DNA of 64,000 nt from positions 62,001 through 126,000 of the forward strand of contig NZ_WTYN01000001.1 of the NCBI RefSeq assembly GCF_009827535.1, in the 5' to 3' direction. The position numbers were made by a program, and so were the translations under genes. Shown here piece after piece: positions 59,318-64,000 of the stretch (its first letter is position 1; every line of letters starts with the position of its first letter). The notes below the pieces were generated by a model. The model ran no database searches and was not told the DNA's origin. It saw only the letters and a program-made list of their open reading frames with translations. The stretch comes from Qipengyuania oceanensis. Its GTDB lineage: Bacteria > Pseudomonadota > Alphaproteobacteria > Sphingomonadales > Sphingomonadaceae.

Positions 59318-62285
59318 GAGGGTCGCGCCGCAGGTCTATTCCATCGCTGCCCATCGCGGCTTTGCCGACGCGCTGGTCGCAGGACTCGTGCCGCGCTATT
59401 CGGAAACGGGCCTGGGGCTCGCCCGGTTGACGCTGCTGCTGCCGAGCCGCCGGGCCGCGCGCACGATTTCGGAAGCTTTCATCCGCCTGATGGGGCGGGG
59501 CGGCGAAGGCAGCACGGGCGGGATGCTCATGCCGCGCATGGTCGTGGTCGGCGATCTCGATCTCGACGAGGCGCTGGGAACACTCCTCGATCCGCTCGGC
59601 GCGAGCGATATTCCGCCTGCCATCGACCCGACCCGGCGGCTGCTTGAACTGACCGGCCTCCTGCAGGAGGAACTGGCCGAACAAGCGCCCAAGGGCCCGG
59701 CGCTTTTCCGGCTTGCCCGCGAATTCGGCCAGACGATGGACCGCCTGCTGGTAGAGAATGTCGCACCGCAGGATCTGCTTTCGGACGACATCCTCAATCT
59801 GCGCGAAGAACTCGCCACCCATATGCAGAACGGCCTGCGGACCTTTGCCCGCGTGCAGGCCCGCTGGCTGGCGAGGCTCGCCGAACTCGGCGCAGTCGAC
59901 GCGGCGACGAGGCGGAACCTGCTGTTCGCCCATGCGGCGCGGCGCTGGCGCGAAGACCCGCCGCCACACCCGATCGTTGCTGCCGGAGTGACCTCCGCGG
60001 CGCCGAAACTCGCTCGCTTGCTGCGGGTCGTGTCGGAGCTTCCGGAAGGAGCGGTCATCCTGCCCGATCTCGACCTGTCGATGAGCGACGAGGTGTGGCG
60101 CGAACTCGGCAATGCCGGTGCGCCGCGCGAGGATGGCGGTGCGGAGCTTTTCGCCAAGGGGGATGCGGTGACGCATCCCCAATATCACCTCAAGCTGCTG
60201 CTCAATCGCATGGGTGTCGCCCGCGCCGAGGTGCAGCAATGGCATCGCAAGGGCGAGGCCGCCGCTCCGCCCGAACGGACCCACGCCATCTCCTCTCTGT
60301 TCCTGCCGCCCGAAGCGAGCAAGAGCTGGGTCGACCTGCCGCCCGAACGGCGGCGGCTTTCGGGCGTGCGCCTGATGGAGAGCGCGACCCCGGAAGAGGA
60401 GGCGCAGGCGGTTGCATTGCTGGTCCGCCAAGTCCTGGCAGAGCCGGCTAAGCGGGTGGCGGTGGTCACGCCCGACCGCGGTCTCGCCCGGCGGGTCGTA
60501 GAACATCTGCGGCGCTGGAACATCACTGCCGACGACAGCGCCGGCCGGCCCTTGTCGCAGACGCCGGCGGGGCGCCTGTTCCTGTTGCTGGCGGAGACGA
60601 TGGCGGAAAAGGCCGCGCCGGTTCCGTTGATGGCGTTGCTCGGTCACCCGCTGGTCGAGCGTGGCGAGGAAAGCCGCGGCGAATGGCTGCGCAATCTGCG
60701 TCGGCTGGAACTGAAATTGCGCGGGCCGCGGGGTGAGCCGGGCCTCGGCTGGATTGCGGCGAGGGCGGCCAAGGCAAAGGTGGGCGACTGGTGGTCCGAC
60801 GTTGCCCTGCGCCTCGCTCCGCTGGTCGATCGATCGAAGCCGGAACCGCTCGATGCGCTGGTCGACACGCTCGCTTCGGCCGGCGAGGATCTGTGCGGCG
60901 ATGCCCTGTGGGCGCGTGAAGATGGGCAGGCGCTTTCCGCTTTCGTCGAGGACCTGCGGCTCCATGCCTCGCAGGCACCGGTCGGGATCGAGCCGGACGA
61001 CCTGTATGGCATCTTGCGCGATGCGATGGAGGCGATCGCCGTGCGTCCGCCCTATGGCGGCCACCCGCGGGTTTCGATCTACGGTCTGCTCGAATCGCGA
61101 ATGAGCCGCGCGGAACTGGTCATCTGCTGCGGCCTTGTCGAGGGGACGTGGCCGGCGGCACCTGCGCCCAATGCGCTGCTCGCTCCCGCTGTGCTTCGTG
61201 CGCTGGGCGTGCCGGGCGGCGATTTCCGGATCGGGCTGTCCGCGCATGACCTAGCCGGCGCACTTGGCGCGCCCGAAGTGGTGCTGAGCCACGCCGCGCG
61301 CGATATTTCCGGGCCGGCCATCCCGTCGCGCTTCGTCCTGCGGGTGAAGGCGCTGCTGGGCGAGCAATTGCTGGAGAGGCATAGGGAGATCGAGGCCGTT
61401 GCCATCGGCCGGGCACTCGATGACCCGGGAACGGTGACGCCTGCCGGCCAGCCCAAACCACGCCCTTCGGCGGAGCAGCGCCTGGTCGAGATCAGCGTGA
61501 CCGCTCTCGACCGGCTGCGCTCCGATCCGTACCAATTCTACGCCTCCGCGATCCTCGGGCTCTCGGAACTCGACAAGCTCGACGCCGAGCCGACCCCCGC
61601 CTGGCAGGGCACGCTCGCGCACGGCATTCTCGAGGACTGGCACAACGGTGACGGCACGCTCGACGAAATCGCCGAACGACGGCTTGAGCAAATGAGCGCG
61701 CACCCGCTGGTTCGCGCGCTCTGGCGGCCACGACTTTCGAGGGCACTCGAATGGGTGGCTGCCCGGATTGCTGCAGAACCCGAACGGGTCCCGACCGTGA
61801 TCGAAACGAAGGGCGACATGCTGGTCAGGGGCGTGCGGATAAAGGGCAAGGCCGACCGGATCGATGTGTTGCCCGACGGGTCGCTGACGGTGGTCGACTA
61901 CAAGACTGGCAAGCCGCCGTCCGGCAAGCAGGTCGAAGCAGGCTATGCGCTCCAGCTCGGAACGCTGGCGTTGATGGCGCAGCAGGGCGGCTTCGGGAAT
62001 GCACCGGCGCCAGCCGGCGGTTTCGAATACTGGTCGCTCGGTCGCAGCGACAAGAGCGAAACCGGCTTCGGCTATATCGAAACGCCGCTCAGGATTCCGC
62101 CCAAGCGCAGCGGGATCGAACCGGACGAATTCCTGCCCGAAGTCGAGCGGATGCTGCACGAAGCGCTCGACAAGTGGATCCTCGGCGACGAGCCGTTCAC
62201 CGCGCGCGAGAATCCCGACGCGCCGGTCTACGCCAGCTACGACCAGCTGATGCGCTTGCAGGAATGGTTGGGGCGCGAGGCATGA
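59310..62285 (+). CDS. addB: double-strand break repair protein AddB
   Basis: The 991-residue nuclease subunit of the AddAB helicase-nuclease that prepares broken DNA ends for RecA. The N-terminal inactive helicase-like region contains TLLLPSRRAARTISEAF. The C-terminal PD-(D/E)XK nuclease motif is seen in GKADRIDVLPDGSLTVVDYK, with the later QVEAGYALQLGTLAL. This is the alphaproteobacterial AddB type. The start is a GTG at 59310. The stop overlaps the addA ATG. Confidence 0.93.
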   Translation: MGERVAPQVYSIAAHRGFADALVAGLVPRYSETGLGLARLTLLLPSRRAARTISEAFIRLMGRGGEGSTGGMLMPRMVVVGDLDLDEALGTLLDPLGASDIPPAIDPTRRLLELTGLLQEELAEQAPKGPALFRLAREFGQTMDRLLVENVAPQDLLSDDILNLREELATHMQNGLRTFARVQARWLARLAELGAVDAATRRNLLFAHAARRWREDPPPHPIVAAGVTSAAPKLARLLRVVSELPEGAVILPDLDLSMSDEVWRELGNAGAPREDGGAELFAKGDAVTHPQYHLKLLLNRMGVARAEVQQWHRKGEAAAPPERTHAISSLFLPPEASKSWVDLPPERRRLSGVRLMESATPEEEAQAVALLVRQVLAEPAKRVAVVTPDRGLARRVVEHLRRWNITADDSAGRPLSQTPAGRLFLLLAETMAEKAAPVPLMALLGHPLVERGEESRGEWLRNLRRLELKLRGPRGEPGLGWIAARAAKAKVGDWWSDVALRLAPLVDRSKPEPLDALVDTLASAGEDLCGDALWAREDGQALSAFVEDLRLHASQAPVGIEPDDLYGILRDAMEAIAVRPPYGGHPRVSIYGLLESRMSRAELVICCGLVEGTWPAAPAPNALLAPAVLRALGVPGGDFRIGLSAHDLAGALGAPEVVLSHAARDISGPAIPSRFVLRVKALLGEQLLERHREIEAVAIGRALDDPGTVTPAGQPKPRPSAEQRLVEISVTALDRLRSDPYQFYASAILGLSELDKLDAEPTPAWQGTLAHGILEDWHNGDGTLDEIAERRLEQMSAHPLVRALWRPRLSRALEWVAARIAAEPERVPTVIETKGDMLVRGVRIKGKADRIDVLPDGSLTVVDYKTGKPPSGKQVEAGYALQLGTLALMAQQGGFGNAPAPAGGFEYWSLGRSDKSETGFGYIETPLRIPPKRSGIEPDEFLPEVERMLHEALDKWILGDEPFTARENPDAPVYASYDQLMRLQEWLGREA

Positions 62286-64000
62286 GCGGTAAGGTCTACC
62301 AGCTACAGGACAACCAGGCGCTGGCGGTCGCGCCGTTCGATAGCGTATGGCTGTCGGCCTCGGCGGGAACGGGCAAGACGCAGGTGCTTTCTGCGCGCGT
62401 TTTGCGCCTGCTGCTGCGGCCAGATGTCGCCCCCGACCAGATATTGTGCCTCACCTTCACCAAGGCCGGCGCGGCGGAGATGGCGACGCGCGTGAACGAG
62501 GTCCTCGCGCGATGGGTGCGCCTGGACGAGGCGGAACTGGGCCGCGAGCTCGGTCATATAGGTGCGCCGGTGGATCCCGAGACCCGCGCGCGGGCGCGAA
62601 CGCTCTTCGCAAGCGTTCTCGACTGTCCGGGCGGCGGCCTGCGGATCGACACGATCCACGCCTTTGCCCAGTGGCTGCTTGCAGCTTTCCCCGAAGAGGC
62701 CGACCTCACGCCGGGCACCCGCCCGATGGAGGATCGCGATCGTGACCTGCTGGCGCAGCAGGTGCTGGGCGACCTGTTGCTCGAAGGCGATCCGGACTTC
62801 GTCACCGCGATCGAGGAATTGTCGGTGCGGCTCGGCCCTGAGGGGACACGCGCCTATCTGATGCGCTGCGCCGAGGCGCGCGAGGCATGGTTCGGGCCGG
62901 GCAGCTGGCAGCCGCCCATGGAAGCGCGCACGAAACAGCTCCTCGGCTTGGCAAGCGATACGAGCGAAGCCAGCCTCACCGAACTGGTGAGCGACGGGGC
63001 TTTCGACCGTGCCGCTCTCGACCGCTGCCTTGCAGCCAACCGGGCCTGGGGCACGGCGACGGCGCAGAAGTCGATCGATGCGATCGAGGCGTGGACCGCG
63101 TCGGATGCAGCCGGGCGGATCGACCTGCTCGGCGCCTTGCAGGACAAACTGTTCACCCAGAAAGGCGACATCCGCTCCCTGAAATCGCTCGAGAAGCAGG
63201 ACGCGGGCTATGCCGATGCTGCGGCATCGGTCCAGTCGCTGTGCCAGCAGGTCGCGCAGATGCGGGCGTTGCTGTCGCTGGCGCAATGGCTGGCCCCCGC
63301 GCTGGCTGCCGGTCGCGCATTCGCGCTTGCGTGGGACGATGCCAAGCAGCGCGAAGGCTTCATCGATTTCGACGACCAGATCCGCCGTGCGGCGGAACTC
63401 CTGTCGCATTCGGACCTATCCGACTGGATCCGCTACAAGCTCGATCGCCGTTTCGACCACGTCCTGATTGACGAGGCGCAGGATACCAACGAGTCGCAAT
63501 GGAAGATCATCGACGCGCTGACGGACGATTTCTTTTCCGGCGCGGGGCAGCGGGAAGGGCGGCAGCGCACGCTGTTCGTGGTCGGAGACTACAAGCAGGC
63601 GATCTTCGGCTTCCAAGGGACGAGCCCGGAGAATTTCAGGCAGGCCAAGGAGCGCTTTGCCGCCATCATGCGCTCGAGCCGCGAGAACGCCGAAGCCTTG
63701 CGCGAACCGGTCTCGATCCGCGACCTGGTCGATCTGGGGCTCGGGCGCAGCTATCGCACCGCGCAGCCGGTGCTGGATTTCGTGGACGAGGCGATCGCAT
63801 CGATCGGACCGGCCCAGTTCGGGCTGGATGCCGCGCCCGAACGGCATCGCGGCTTCGACCGCGACGGGCTCGTCCGCTTGTGGAAGCCGGTTAGTGCGAT
63901 AGCCGATGATACGGAAGACCCGGACGGCCCGGACTGGATATCCGAGCCGGAGCGCCGCATGGCGGACAGCATCGCCGAACAGGTCCAGGTATGGCTGCGT
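62282..64000 (+). CDS. addA: double-strand break repair helicase AddA (3' end beyond the window)
   Basis: The first 573 codons of the UvrD-like helicase/nuclease subunit of AddAB, open to the window end without a stop. Visible motifs are Walker A SASAGTGKTQVLSARVLRLL, motif Ia LTFTKAGAAEMATRV, Walker B VLIDEAQDTNESQW and motif III GDYKQAIFGFQGTSPENF. The rest of the helicase and the C-terminal nuclease domain lie outside. The ATG at 62282 overlaps the addB stop (ATGA). Confidence 0.94.
   Translation, partial: MSGKVYQLQDNQALAVAPFDSVWLSASAGTGKTQVLSARVLRLLLRPDVAPDQILCLTFTKAGAAEMATRVNEVLARWVRLDEAELGRELGHIGAPVDPETRARARTLFASVLDCPGGGLRIDTIHAFAQWLLAAFPEEADLTPGTRPMEDRDRDLLAQQVLGDLLLEGDPDFVTAIEELSVRLGPEGTRAYLMRCAEAREAWFGPGSWQPPMEARTKQLLGLASDTSEASLTELVSDGAFDRAALDRCLAANRAWGTATAQKSIDAIEAWTASDAAGRIDLLGALQDKLFTQKGDIRSLKSLEKQDAGYADAAASVQSLCQQVAQMRALLSLAQWLAPALAAGRAFALAWDDAKQREGFIDFDDQIRRAAELLSHSDLSDWIRYKLDRRFDHVLIDEAQDTNESQWKIIDALTDDFFSGAGQREGRQRTLFVVGDYKQAIFGFQGTSPENFRQAKERFAAIMRSSRENAEALREPVSIRDLVDLGLGRSYRTAQPVLDFVDEAIASIGPAQFGLDAAPERHRGFDRDGLVRLWKPVSAIADDTEDPDGPDWISEPERRMADSIAEQVQVWLR

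Noticed and set aside
59244-61247. 667-codon minus-strand frame opposite addB
   Set aside because: The plus-strand AddB is complete and motif-bearing. The antisense product has shadow-type composition and no Shine-Dalgarno.

Overview
The window is a continuous stretch of high-GC chromosome from an alphaproteobacterium, most likely Sphingomonadales and probably Erythrobacteraceae. This rests on gene content and family resemblance, not on a database search. Supporting signs are the Tyr-type DivL-like kinase next to tsaE, the single-polypeptide methylmalonyl-CoA mutase operon with a short-chain-acyl regulator, the AddAB pair, Sphingomonad-type Flp pilins and a long TonB-dependent receptor. Genes are dense, intact and often overlap by 1-10 bases. 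I see no insertion sequence, prophage, CRISPR array or rRNA. Two tRNA genes are present, Gln(TTG) and Arg(ACG).

Region 1 (1-13.4 kb) looks like a salvage island for D-amino acids and acylated peptides. It holds a PBP4-type D-Ala-D-Ala carboxypeptidase, a penicillin-acylase-type Ntn hydrolase, a lipoprotein N-acyl-D-amino-acid deacylase, a divergent LysR regulator, the D-glutamate pair dgcN/dgcA, a large TonB receptor and a beta-lactamase-fold serine hydrolase. Region 2 (13.5-17.5 kb) is the glutathione-dependent formaldehyde pathway (adhC and S-formylglutathione hydrolase, with a VOC protein and a Pro-tRNA editing protein between them), then a ferric-reductase-like membrane protein and a helix-hairpin-helix lipoprotein. 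Region 3 (17.6-26.9 kb) has tRNA-Gln, a GPH-type symporter, a YghU-type glutathione enzyme, topoisomerase IB, an NAD synthase with an N-terminal HTH domain, ilvE with an unusual upstream microgene, and tlyA.

Region 4 (26.8-37.6 kb) is the propionate/methylmalonyl-CoA operon. A divergent XRE/IrrE-type regulator faces pccB, mce, an enoyl-CoA hydratase, a GST, mcm, bioB and pccA. TTTGCAA-type repeats lie between the two units, and three tiny membrane-protein genes are embedded in the operon. Region 5 (37.5-45.5 kb) has a cyclase-family hydrolase, aroB and aroK facing a small membrane protein, a large exported protein of unknown function, xerD, accA and an M48 metalloprotease with a LysM-like tail. 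Region 6 (45.5-53.3 kb) has three Flp pilins, a pilin-like protein with a repeat tail, mutT, tRNA-Arg, a zincin, a possibly stress-regulated hemerythrin-phospholipase D-folE operon, an HWE kinase and a peroxiredoxin. Region 7 (53.2-64 kb) has ahcY behind a perfect 20-bp palindrome, then divL, tsaE, amgK, murU, addB and addA. addA is cut by the window edge.

The points most worth a second look are the HTH-NadE fusion and the palindrome at its start, the microgene upstream of ilvE with a Shine-Dalgarno fully complementary to the 16S tail and an apparent 2-base duplication, the membrane microproteins in the propionate operon, and the pilin-like protein with SGNGGG and Thr-Pro repeats.
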